From the NCBI RefSeq assembly GCF_033568475.1, contig NC_133122.1, positions 151,418,861-151,482,860 on the forward strand: 64,000 bases of DNA. The letters run 5' to 3'. A program made the position numbers and the translations under genes. The first letter of the stretch is position 1. The number at the start of each line of letters is the position of its first letter. The DNA is from Henckelia pumila (Eukaryota > Streptophyta > Magnoliopsida > Lamiales > Gesneriaceae). Of this stretch, positions 35,320-45,487 are shown piece by piece. The notes beneath the pieces are model-generated. The model worked only from the letters and a program-made list of their open reading frames with translations. It was not told the DNA's origin and searched no databases.

Positions 35320-38300
35320 TCAAAACAACTCAGGATGGTCTTCACGCATCCTGTCCTCAAGCTCCCAAGTAGCTTCCTCAGTGTCTCGGCGCTGCCACTG
35401 AACTAAAACTAAAGGAATGACTTTGTTCCGCAAAACCTTATCCTTATAATCCAGGATACGAATAGGTTTCTCAATATAAGTCAAATCCTTGCTCACATGA
35501 ACCTCAGACCGCTGCAGAATATGAGACTCATCCGCCATATACCGTCGTAACAGAGATACGTGGAACACGTCGTGAATACTGGAAAGATGCGGTGGCAAAG
35601 CTAGTCGATAAGCCAAATCGCCAATGCTCTCCAAGATCTCAAACGAACCGATAAACCTGGGAGACAACTTGCCCTTAAGGCCAAATCTGAGAATCTTGCG
35701 GAAAGGTGACACTCTCAGAAACACTTTCTCCCCGACATCGAACTGCAAAGGCCTACGCTTGGTATTAGCATAGCTGGCTTGACGATCCTGTGCAGTCTTA
35801 ATCCATTTCTTGATCTGATCAACAATGTCTATCGCCTACTGGATAAACTCCGGTCCCTCAGCCTGTCTCTCCCCCACTTCTTCCCAAAAGAGTGGAGTAC
35901 GACAACGTCGCCCGTACAACGCCTCAAAAGGTGCCATCCCAATACTAGTATGATAGCTGTTGTTGTACGCGAACTCGATCAATGACAAATGATCCTGCCA
36001 GGCTGAACCAAAATCCATGACGCACGCTCTAAGCATATCCTCCAAAGTACGGATAGTGCGCTCTGACTGACCATCAGTCTCCGGATGATAGGAAGTACTC
36101 AAACTGAGAGTAGTACCCATCGCACGCTGAACACTCCCCCAGAATCTAGAAGTAAACCTCGGGTCTCGATCGCTGACAATGCTCACCGGCACTCCATGAA
36201 GTCGAACGATCTCCTGAATGTACAACCGAGCCATACGATCCACATTGTACTCCCGGATATAGGCAATGAAATGTGCTGACTTGGTGAGTCGTTCCACCAC
36301 AATCCAGATAGCATCACAGTTCCTCGGGGATAACGGCAAATGGGTCACAAAGTCCATTGTGATAAACTCTCATTTCCATTCAGGAATAGGCAGACTGTGA
36401 AGCAATCCTCCAGGTCGTCGGTGCTCTGCCTTGACCTGTTGACACACCAAACATCTCGAAACAAACTGATAAACACTGCATTTCATTCCCTTCCACCAAA
36501 AACGAGTACGTAGATCCTTGTACATCTTGTTGCTCCCAGGATGAATACTCAACTTAGTGCGATGCGCCTGAGACAAAATCTCCTCTTGCAACTCTTCATT
36601 CTGCGGAATCACAAGCCTACCAGACAAACACAGAAAGCCATCTGACTGATAATAAAATCCAGACGAGCTACCCTCGTTAGCTAGATGAGCTAAACGCTGG
36701 GTCTTCGAATCAGACATCTGAGCATCTCTGATCCGCGAATACAAAGCTGGCTCAGATAGTATCGCAAACATCTGGATACTCTGCATACCTTTCTTATGCT
36801 TGAAGGTATATCCTGAAGTACAACAATCACTGATTGCACTAGACATCGAACAATTCTGAAGTGCGGATAGTCGCACCTTGCGACTCAAAGCATCAGCGGT
36901 GAGATTAGCAGCTCCCGGATGGTACTTAATCTCGCAATCATAGTCCTTAAGCAAGTCCATCCAACGTCTCTGCCTCATGTTCAACTCCGCCTGAGTGAAC
37001 AAATACTTGAGACTCTTATGGTCGGTGAAGATCTCAAATTTCTCGCCATACAGATAATGAAGCCAGATCTTCAAAGCGAACACAATGGCTGCTAACTCCA
37101 AATCATGGACTGGGTAGTTGTCCTCGTGAAGCTTCAGCTGTCTAGAAGCGTATGCGATCACATGCTCATTCTGAGTTAGAACACAACCTAACCCCTGAAG
37201 AGAAGCATCAGTGTATACCACATACCCTCCAGATCCTGACGGTAATGCCAACACCGGCGCAGAAGTCAACCGCCGTCGAAGCTCACAGAAGTTCTCCTCA
37301 CACTCGGAGGACCACTTGAAGCCCACACCCTTGCGAGTAAGCTGTGTCAAAGGTCGAGCTAACTGAGAGAAGTTCAGAATGAAGCGACGATAATACCCTG
37401 TTAGACCCAGAAAACTACGGATCTCAGCAACTGTCGTCGGACACGACCAATTAAGTACCGCTTCAATCTTTCTTGGATCAACAGAAATCCCCTCCCTGGA
37501 TATGATATGGCCAAGAAAGACCACTCGATCCATCCAGAACTCACACTTGCTCATCTTGGCATACAACTGCTCATCCCGAAGAGTCTGCAGTACCAACCGC
37601 AATTGAGAAACATGCTCTTCCGTATTACGCGAATACACCAAGATGTCGTCAATGAAGACCATAACAAACTTGTCCAAATACTCCCTGAAGACGCGGTTCA
37701 TCAGATCCATGAATATAGACGGCGCATTAGTCAAACCAAATGGCATCACTAGGAACTCGTAATGCCCATAGCGAGTACGGAATGCAGTCTTGGCTACGTC
37801 CTGATCACGGACTCTCAACTGATGATATCCAGATCTCAAGTCAATCTTGGAGTAAATAGAAGTACCCTGCAGCTGATCAAACAAGTCATCAATGCGAGGC
37901 AACGGATACTTTTTCTTCACTGTAACACAATTCAGCTGCCTATAGTCAATGCACAGCCGCATCGACCCATCCTTCTTCTTTACAAAAAGAACAGGAGCTC
38001 CCCAAGGAGATACACTAGGACGAATGTACCCCTTGTCCAAAAGGTCATGTAGCTGATTTTTCAACTCACGCATCTCTGACGGAGCCAGACGATATGGTGC
38101 TCGAGAAATAGGCGAAGTACCCGGCATCAACTCTATGCCAAACTCGACTTCCCTAACAGGAGGAAAACCCGGAATCTCATCAGGAAAAACATCTGGAAAT
38201 TCATCCACGACCGGAATGCTCTCTATCCCAATGCTCTCAGCGGACAAATCAACTGCATAGATAAGGTAGCCTTCCCCTCCAGACTCTAGAGCTCGACAGG

Positions 38301-38811
38301 CTCTCAAAGCTGATACCAAAGGCATCGGGGGTCGCGCTCCCTCTCCATAGAAAAACCAGCTCTCACTCCCCTCCGGATGAAAGCGTACTAATCTCTGATA
38401 GCAGTCCACTAAAGCTCGATAGGTAGTCAACATATCTATTCCCAGAATGCAATCAAAGTCGTCCATCGCCAGGACCATGAGATTTGCTAACAGAATGTTC
38501 CCTTCGAATTCTAAAGGGCAACCCATCACTAGACGCTTAGCCAAAGCAGATTGGCCCGTCGGAGTAGAAACAGACATCACTACATCTAGTGCAATGCATG
38601 GTAACTTATGCCTCTTAACAAAACGTGCAGAAATGAAGGAATGAAATGCACTAGTGTCAATAAGTACAAGAGCAGGTATACCATAAAGCAGAAATGTACC
38701 TGCGATGACTTTCTCATTCTCCTCCACTGCCTGATCATGCCTCAAGGCAAACACCTGGCCAGAAGTTCGTGGCCTCAAATGAGAACTCCCAGCAGGCTGT
38801 CCCTGCGACCT
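35320..38811 (-). pseudogene. Element A pol: protease-RT-RNase H-integrase-chromodomain, with nonsense codons
   Basis: One continuous minus-strand frame, shared with gag, broken by TGA at 36370-36372 (where the related copy at 62.8 kb has Trp) and TAG at 35836-35838 (Gln there). Domains in order: protease, whose active site reads [10 protein letters not shown], so the usual Gly of the D-T/S-G triad is Ser; reverse transcriptase with FIDDILVYS; RNase H with YTDAS and [10 protein letters not shown]; integrase zinc finger ending [13 protein letters not shown]; integrase core with SDRDPRF and, 35 residues further on, the Glu of GQSER; and a C-terminal chromodomain-like stretch VLVQWQRRDTEEATWELE. 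The stops and altered protease make a functional product unlikely. It would otherwise make cDNA and integrate it, with the chromodomain steering insertion to heterochromatin. Confidence 0.9.
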
Positions 38812-39741
38812 CTACTGTACGGTGGCCTGAGAACCAGATCCTGAACCAGAACCAAAACCAGAACCGCCTCCCCCAGATAGTGGACAATCCCTCCGGATAT
38901 GACCAGCCTCTCCACAACGGAAACAAGCTCCAGAAGCTCTACGACACTTGTCGGATGGATGGTTCTTCCCACAGTGATCACAATTGTCCTTCTTACCGAA
39001 ACGGACAACACCTCCAGAACCAGAGGAAGAAGTAGATCCAGACTTCTTAAAAGATTGGGCACGGGGACCCAAAGAATTATCAGGCCTCGACTGAGGGAAA
39101 GACCTGTTCCACCGAATGATGTCCTCCGCCTGGTGACAACGGCTCACCAAACCCTCATAGGACATGTCGTCGCCAACCGCCACACGGTCATGGATCTCAG
39201 GGTTAAGGCCCTGAAGGAACAGATTATACTTCATCCCAGAGCTGTCAGCAATCTCGGGGCAATAGGATAGCAGATCAAAGAACTTCTTCTGATACTCATC
39301 AATAGACATGGCTCCCTGTCGCAGACTCAGTAGCTCGCCTGCCTTCGACTGACGGAGTGCAGGAGGAAAATACAGCTTCTGAAAAGCTGTGCGGAACTCG
39401 GCCCAGGTGGCCACTCCTCTCGCCGCAACAAAAGGTGCAGAAGTAAACCTCCACCACCTGCGCGCACGTCCATCCAGAAGATAACCTAGGGTCTCCATCT
39501 TCTGCTCCTCGGTGCAGTGGAAAGTCTGAAAAGTCGTCTCCATGCGGTCTAACCAGTTCTCCGCATCTTCCGGAGACTCACCTACAACCAAGGGTTTAGG
39601 ACCCATAGCTAAGAATCGACGCACAGTGAAACGCTCGTCGTCATGATGACGATGACGCCGTTCTCGACGACGCTCTCGGTCGGCATCGCCCCAACGACCG
39701 CGTCCACTTCCGTGGCTACTCTCATCATCGTAGTTTGCCAT
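38812..39741 (-). CDS. Element A gag (capsid/nucleocapsid)
   Basis: 309 residues from ATG (MANYDDESSHGSGRGR) to a TAG at 38812-38814. A retrotransposon gag domain (about 50-210; AENWLDRMETTFQ, LYFPPALRQSK) is followed by a Gly/Ser-rich linker and a zinc knuckle CFRCGEAGHIRRDC (CX2CX4HX4C) near 280, preceded by a related CDHCGKNHPSDKC. Gag packages the element RNA into particles. The frame continues past the single amber codon directly into pol with no shift. The stop lies between the knuckle and the protease, where retroviruses use readthrough, but it more likely replaced a Gln codon by mutation. The gag itself shows no other lesion. Confidence 0.88.
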   Translation of the reverse strand: MANYDDESSHGSGRGRWGDADRERRRERRHRHHDDERFTVRRFLAMGPKPLVVGESPEDAENWLDRMETTFQTFHCTEEQKMETLGYLLDGRARRWWRFTSAPFVAARGVATWAEFRTAFQKLYFPPALRQSKAGELLSLRQGAMSIDEYQKKFFDLLSYCPEIADSSGMKYNLFLQGLNPEIHDRVAVGDDMSYEGLVSRCHQAEDIIRWNRSFPQSRPDNSLGPRAQSFKKSGSTSSSGSGGVVRFGKKDNCDHCGKNHPSDKCRRASGACFRCGEAGHIRRDCPLSGGGGSGFGSGSGSGSQATVQ

Positions 39742-39787
39742 CTACAAAAATACCTCATGATGAGACTAAATCCCAAGAATACTTTTG

Positions 39788-39803
39788 CATGCTCTGATAC
39801 GAT
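39788..39803 (-). other. Primer-binding site of element A
   Basis: The minus strand reads CGTATCAGAGCATG a few bases inside the 5' LTR. The usual initiator tRNA-Met site is TGGTATCAGAGC; one base differs (CG for GG). Confidence 0.75.
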
Positions 39804-39806
39804 AAA

Positions 39807-41115
39807 TGTAGCGACCCTTACCCGGATCACCTACTAAACAGAACTTAGACATGCAATTAACTTAATAAAACAGATATCAGAATAAACTTGCGGAAACCAT
39901 AATTAAATACAATCCCAAGGAAAGGAATCTGTAATTTATCCAAAAATTATACAACCAAATCGAATAGCTATATCAACCCAAAACAACAGAAATAAAACCT
40001 AGACGAAGCTCCAGCTGGCCAACCACTGCCTAGCCCCTCTTGGATCCACCAGCCTCGTCCAATCGCAAACCTGCCCCATGGAATGAGGTGTCCAGAAACA
40101 CAAAGTACGAGACGTGAGCATAAAACGCTCAGCACAAGAGTATGAGTATACATGCATGCAAAGTGAACTCCCTAGAACTCGAGGTCAAGGATCAAATACA
40201 AAGACAGACCGGGCCCTAGTATGTAGCACGCTGTGCCATCGCTTCAGGAGGTGGCTCCCATACCATAATACCAGTGGATTTACCGGACCCAAAGCCATGG
40301 AAGTCCATCAACTAACAGGATAGGGTACAACCCTACTAACAGACATCTCGAAGGAGATAGCTCAGTATGCAAATGAATGCAGCATAAATCAATGACATAT
40401 AAACCATGCAGTCACATAATACATGCATACTCAGTCAGGATATCTCGAACAGTACTTTCGTACCTCAAATCAGTGCAAGCTCTACCAACTCTAGGTCCAC
40501 GCCTATAGTCTGCTCTACACTGCCAAATGATACTACTATCATTAAAGTGCTCTAAAAGCCTTAACTAAGCTATTGCATACTCCTAAATATTTATAGAAAG
40601 CAAAAGTTGTACCTTCGTCCGTCGTTAGCCCTTTGATGTCGATGCCTCCAAAACTTGGGCACAACTCCGCTACGACTATCGAACGCCTCGACGACTCCCG
40701 GGTCAAGCCTAGAAAGGCTAGAACAACTCGAATACGACTAGAGTAAAGAGGAAATCCGGAATTGGCAATTGAAAATGAATTCTCGGCCTTCTATTTATAG
40801 ACAACGATCGGAGCCTCCGATCCTCGATCGGAACGTCCGAACCTCGATCGGAACGTCCGATCCTGCCATCGGAGCTTCCGAAGATCCTGATCTGCCACGT
40901 GTCAAAATATCACTTGTTGACTTTGGATAGGGGTGATCGGAGCTTCCGATCCAACCACACGTCATGCCTGACGTAATACCATCGGAGCTTCCGATCCTGC
41001 ATCGGAGCGTCCGATCCTGTTCGGAGCTTTCGAACTCACCTTCGGAGCTTCCTAACTCTACCCAAGTAATTATGATTAATTTCTTAATTACTGATTTTGG
41101 TTACGGGCTACTACA
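39807..41115 (-). repeat. 5' LTR of element A
   Basis: 1309 bp, the mate of 33858-35185. TATA box at 40791-40800 (minus strand). It lacks one palindrome unit relative to the other LTR, which accounts for the 19-bp length difference. Confidence 0.93.
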
Positions 41116-43854
41116 CGCCCCGAACCCGCTCCGCCAAAAATATATATATTAAATATACTTTAATATAAATACAAAATATACATGTATATATATTAATAAT
41201 ATATAATTATATTATTTATATTACATAATCAATATTTTATCCCTAATTTGAGTTTATAATATTTTTGGATTTAAATAATTTTAATATATTATGATATTTT
41301 TAATATAAAAATATATTATTATGATTTTTCTTTTGTTATTAATTATTAATTAAATAAAAAATGATATATTTTAACTCGTAGGAATATTTTTTGTCCTAAA
41401 TATTATTAATATAAATTTAAAAAATAAATTTAATGATGATTTGTTAATTTTTTTAACTTATTTAATTTTTTATTTAATAAAATTTAAAGTATATTTAATT
41501 TGGTGGGTCCAACGGATCTAACCCGAATTGGACCCGCCAGGTCCACGGGTTGGCGGGGCAGGTCTCGGGTTTGCCCAAACCCGCCCTGAACCCGCCCCGT
41601 TGCCATCCCTAGTGGTTATCGTTGGAGTACATATTAGTCCAACACTTGACTGGTTTTTAAGAAGAAAAATGATAACTCGTTGGCCCGGAAAAAAGTCACC
41701 GTGCAATCGTGAAAACATAATAAATGAGTCCCAACTTGGTTAAGGTATGGGTGAATTCCCCTTAAATCCCCAAACCCAAACTTAGTTTTGGGCTCAGTCC
41801 CTGCAGCAGCTATTCTTATTTCGTAGTCCTCTGGTCCATCTAATTTGTGTGTTTAAACTCCCTAACCGAATGTTTTTACCAATTTGCCCTCCAAATCTTC
41901 AGATGTCAAACAACTTCCTTTCCTTCTTATTTATTATTTCGACTCATCTTTTTTTTTTTGAAGCAATTTTATTTATCTTCTTTATTGTGTTTGCTCTCAT
42001 TCCTCTCTCTTCGTTGCCATCTTTCTAGGCCCTAACCAAAAAATCATCTGAAAAATCTCAAAGCACGGATTCGATGCTGCTCAACCCCGCGTCCTTCACT
42101 CTCCTTCCCCTTTCTCTTCTTCTTCACGATTAGTCTTGGCTCTACAAAAAAAAAAACCCATTAAAAAAATAACAAGAAGTTTTATCAGTATATTAGAGAA
42201 GATGAATTTGAGCGACAAACAATCGGAATTTCCCATCTTCCTTGGCAGGTTCGATTCTTAAGATCAATTATTTTCCCTCTTTTGGTTTCCATTCTCCTTA
42301 ATTTTCATTTGTTGTAAGCCCATGTCTCCATCTCAAATGGGCAAAAAATGACCGAATCCACTAACAATTGGAAATTATGGACAAAGACACGATTTTTAGT
42401 GACCTAAAATGACGAAAATTAAATGAAAAAGAGCGATGAACCTTGGAAAAATGGTAAGTTCTCCTTGGAAGTATGTGATTGTTCAGACTTACGTTTCTTC
42501 AATTTTTTTTTGTTATTCAATTTGTACTATTTCTATTTCGAACCTCAAGCCCCAAACCACGGAAGCCACTAAACAATGGAAATCATGGACAAAGATGTTA
42601 TTTTTAGTGACCACAAGTTACAAAGAAACAAAAAAAAAAGAGCAATGAACTGATTCTTCTCGCAAAATGGTATGTTCTTTCTCGCAAAATGGTATGTTCT
42701 TCTCTCTTTGACAAATGCAATTTTTAGATTTGAGTTTCTTCAATTGTGCATTTTTGTTCTTCAATTTTTAGTAATTCTTAGAATATTTGTGCTTGCTGCT
42801 AAAGAAAAAAAAAGAAAAAAAATAGTATACCGAGTTGTTTGGCTTCTCATAGTGTGAGATATTTTATATTCAACAAGTCATTTGCATAATAGATTTAAGT
42901 GAATAAACTATAAAGTTTTTGTACCAATCCATGTAAATCAATTGTTTTAGAGGGGTTAAACACATATTGGATTGAATTGCATGGAGCAAAGCTTGAATAC
43001 TGTAAGATACTTTCCTTTGAGTACTTTCCTTTGATTGAAGGAAAAAAGAAGCATCATAAATATAAAAAAAAAATGAAGAAAAAACAGGAAAAAGAGAAAA
43101 AAAAAAAGTAGAATGTTGCCCAAAAGATTTATTAGTTTCAATTCAGCTGCAAAATTTTATTTGTTACCTCATTTGATGCTACAAAATTCAAATGCAAATT
43201 TTTATTTGTTATTAAAATTTTCAGCTACTACAAATATATTGGTCATTGTAGTCCCTTAAATTTGTGCACTGGGTTGAAGAATATTCTAAATGGTGTCTTA
43301 CGTGAGTATTGTAAAATGGTTAAATTTATCTAGTAGTAAGAGACCCTATAGCAAATTTCTTATTTTAAATATGTTTCTTCTTTAAACATAAATTACTTGT
43401 GACTCTGAGAAATCCATGTGATTAAACATTGATGGGTTTTGATGAAACATATAAACCTTTGTCTTAAATTAGTTCTGATAGTTTGAGTACGATAATAGGA
43501 CTGCCTAGTTAATTGCTAAACATATTTTCTTTGTTGCAATTACAATCTGGTGCATTTGCTAACCCCCAAGGACTACTATTATTTTTGTGTGTGGTTAATG
43601 ACAGGTAGCTAAGGTCATCAGGAGACCAGAGATGATTCTTCTAGAGGCAGCAATACCTGAGTTGTGTCTATACCAGTATATATCTGCATTTCTTCTAGTA
43701 TATCGGGGGGATCTCGGGTTATTTGGAAGCATATTTGTCTTGTTAAGTTATGTGTGAGATTGTTTTATCCTGTGAAGCATGTAAACGAGATTTATACTAT
43801 TTTTATGTATTATAATCGTATTTACCATATTTTGGAATCATTTTAAGTTCAAAG

Positions 43855-44920
43855 GCGATAACGACTAAATTATCGACAAAAAATATCTTATTTCAAGCAC
43901 AAAAAAACCCAAGTCTAGTACAATGGGCATGCAATTGGGTACATAATGGAAAATTTTAAGCATATATTCAGAACGAATCATCGTGATCTTCTTTTAAACT
44001 CATATGTCTAATTAATGAATAAGAGTTGTGAAATAAAACTTCTTACCACAATTTTTATCTAAAAAACACACAAGTCATTAGCAACAAAATTATATGTACA
44101 AAATAGCTTACTTCAAGCACAATAGAACCCAAGTTAAAGACAACAGGTATGAAATTGGGCACTTAATGCAAAAATTTATGATTTGTATTTCAAGCAAACA
44201 TCGTGGTTATTTCAGCTACAAAATGATCTAAATCGGTACAAATTGTACTTAATTAGGTACAGAACACAGGGAACCGAGCATATAATTTTCGGTGAAAATA
44301 TTCTTCTTTTGAACTCTTTTAACTAATTAATGCATAAAACTTAGAAAAGTAACTTCTTACCATTAGTTATATCTTTTATGAACAAAATACTATCAACTTA
44401 CACAAATAAATTTTATTTGAGGTACAAAATAATCTGAATTCGATACAAATAATACTTAATTAGATACAAAACGCAGGGAACCAGACATATAATCTTAGAA
44501 AAACAACGTGTACCTATTTTGAAATACTATCAACTTACACAAAAAAATTTTATTTGAGGTACAAAATTGAGTATCTTTTTTAAAAAATACTATCACCTTA
44601 ATAACTGACACAAAATTGCTTATTTCAGGTACAAAATAATATCTATTTAATATAAATATTACTGAATTAGGTACAAATCGCAAGAAACCAGAGAACAACG
44701 TACCCTTCATTTGAACTCTTGTATCTAACTAATACATAAGACTTAGAAGAAATAACATCTTAACATTATTTATATCTTTCAAGAACAAAATTTATCACTT
44801 TATTACTAGCACAATATAGCTTATTTCGGGTAGAAAATAATCTAAATTCGGTACTAATAGTACTTAATTAGGTACAAAAATCATAGAATCGAGTTTATAA
44901 TCTTTGGAGAAGAATGTGCT
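43855..44920. repeat. Degenerate tandem repeats of about 240 bp
   Basis: Four to five diverged units each carry 'GCTTATTTCAGGTACAAAATAA', '..AATTCGGTACAAATAGTACTT', 'AATTAGGTACAAA', 'GAACCAGACATATAATCTT' and 'TTTGAACTCTT' type blocks in the same order. GGTACA recurs throughout. There is no coding capacity. Confidence 0.7.
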
Positions 44921-45220
44921 CTATTGACTCCTATAGGTACCATATTTGTACTTGAACGTACCTGGTTTACTTACATATGTATCTTGTTTAACTATTTTGT
45001 TATGTACTTTATCAATTGACATTAGTGTAGTTTTTTTTGTGTAAATACTCAAGTTGGAGAAATATATGCTATATTCACCTCGTTATGTACTTTATTTTAA
45101 TACTATTGTACCTTATTTACTTGAAAATGTACAATCATGAAGTGATTAATTAAATCTTTAGATTATACTTGACAATTGATATAAGTGAAACCTTTTTGAG
45201 TAATTATTATATGGTATTGG

Positions 45221-45394
45221 GAGAAATTTTCAGCTGCCCAACCAATGATTTTCAACTCATCACCGACAACTAAAACCCGGTACCGTGTTTTAGATATGCG
45301 AAAAATCAAAAACAAAAACAACTAAAACCCGGTACCGGGTTTTAGTGATCGGGGACGAGGTGGAGAAATTTTGTTGGACAGCTGAAAAGTCCTC
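45221..45394. mobile_element. 174-bp MITE with 10-bp TSD and an empty-site paralogue
   Basis: The 22-bp inverted termini (left begins GAGAAATTTTCAGCTG, right GAGGACTTTTCAGCTG on the other strand) differ at three positions. ATGGTATTGG flanks both sides (45211-45220 and 45395-45404). The parallel repeat unit at about 46009 lacks the insert (TATATGGTTTTAGTATCT), a natural empty site. Inside are two copies of a palindrome with half-site CTAAAACCCGGT, one of them perfect over 24 bp. Confidence 0.8.
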
Positions 45395-45429
45395 ATGGTA
45401 TTGGTATCTAAAACATATATATATATTTA

Positions 45430-45449
45430 TACACACACACACACACACA

Positions 45450-45483
<34 letters not shown>
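45430..45483. repeat. AC microsatellite
   Basis: (AC)n with one interruption (ACATACAC). The other forward repeat unit has only ATTTATACACACC here, so the expansion is local to this unit. Confidence 0.95.

Positions 45484-45487
<4 letters not shown>

Larger units (their letters stand above)
33853..41120 (-). mobile_element. Complete Ty3/gypsy chromovirus (Tekay/Del-like), element A
   Basis: Two LTRs (39807-41115 as the 5' LTR, 33858-35185 as the 3' LTR, reading on the minus strand) bound gag and pol. A perfect 5-bp duplication CGCCC flanks the element (33853-33857 and 41116-41120). Next to the 5' LTR is a primer-binding site with GTATCAGAGC, matching initiator tRNA-Met usage; next to the 3' LTR is a G-rich polypurine tract. 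Domain order is protease, reverse transcriptase, RNase H, integrase, chromodomain, as in Ty3/gypsy chromoviruses. Pol is broken by several nonsense codons, so this copy is not autonomous. The LTRs are still very alike apart from a 19-bp indel and some tens of substitutions, so insertion was fairly recent. Confidence 0.92.
33739..41611. mobile_element. hAT-like repeat interrupted by a chromovirus
   Basis: The left end TAGGGATGACAATAGG and the right end (reverse complement TAGGGATGGCAACGGGGCGG) are inverted termini, followed inward by GGGTCGGGTC/GGACCCGCC-rich sequence. The flanks ATGGTTAT (33731-33738) and GTGGTTAT (41612-41619) are an 8-bp duplication with one mismatch, the hAT signature. Without the inserted retrotransposon and one TSD copy it would be about 0.6 kb. 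Its right half has an AT-rich core (41140-41510). No transposase is present. Confidence 0.7.

Noticed and set aside
37507-39270. Plus-strand ORFs across element A
   Set aside because: Shadows of gag-pol on the other strand.
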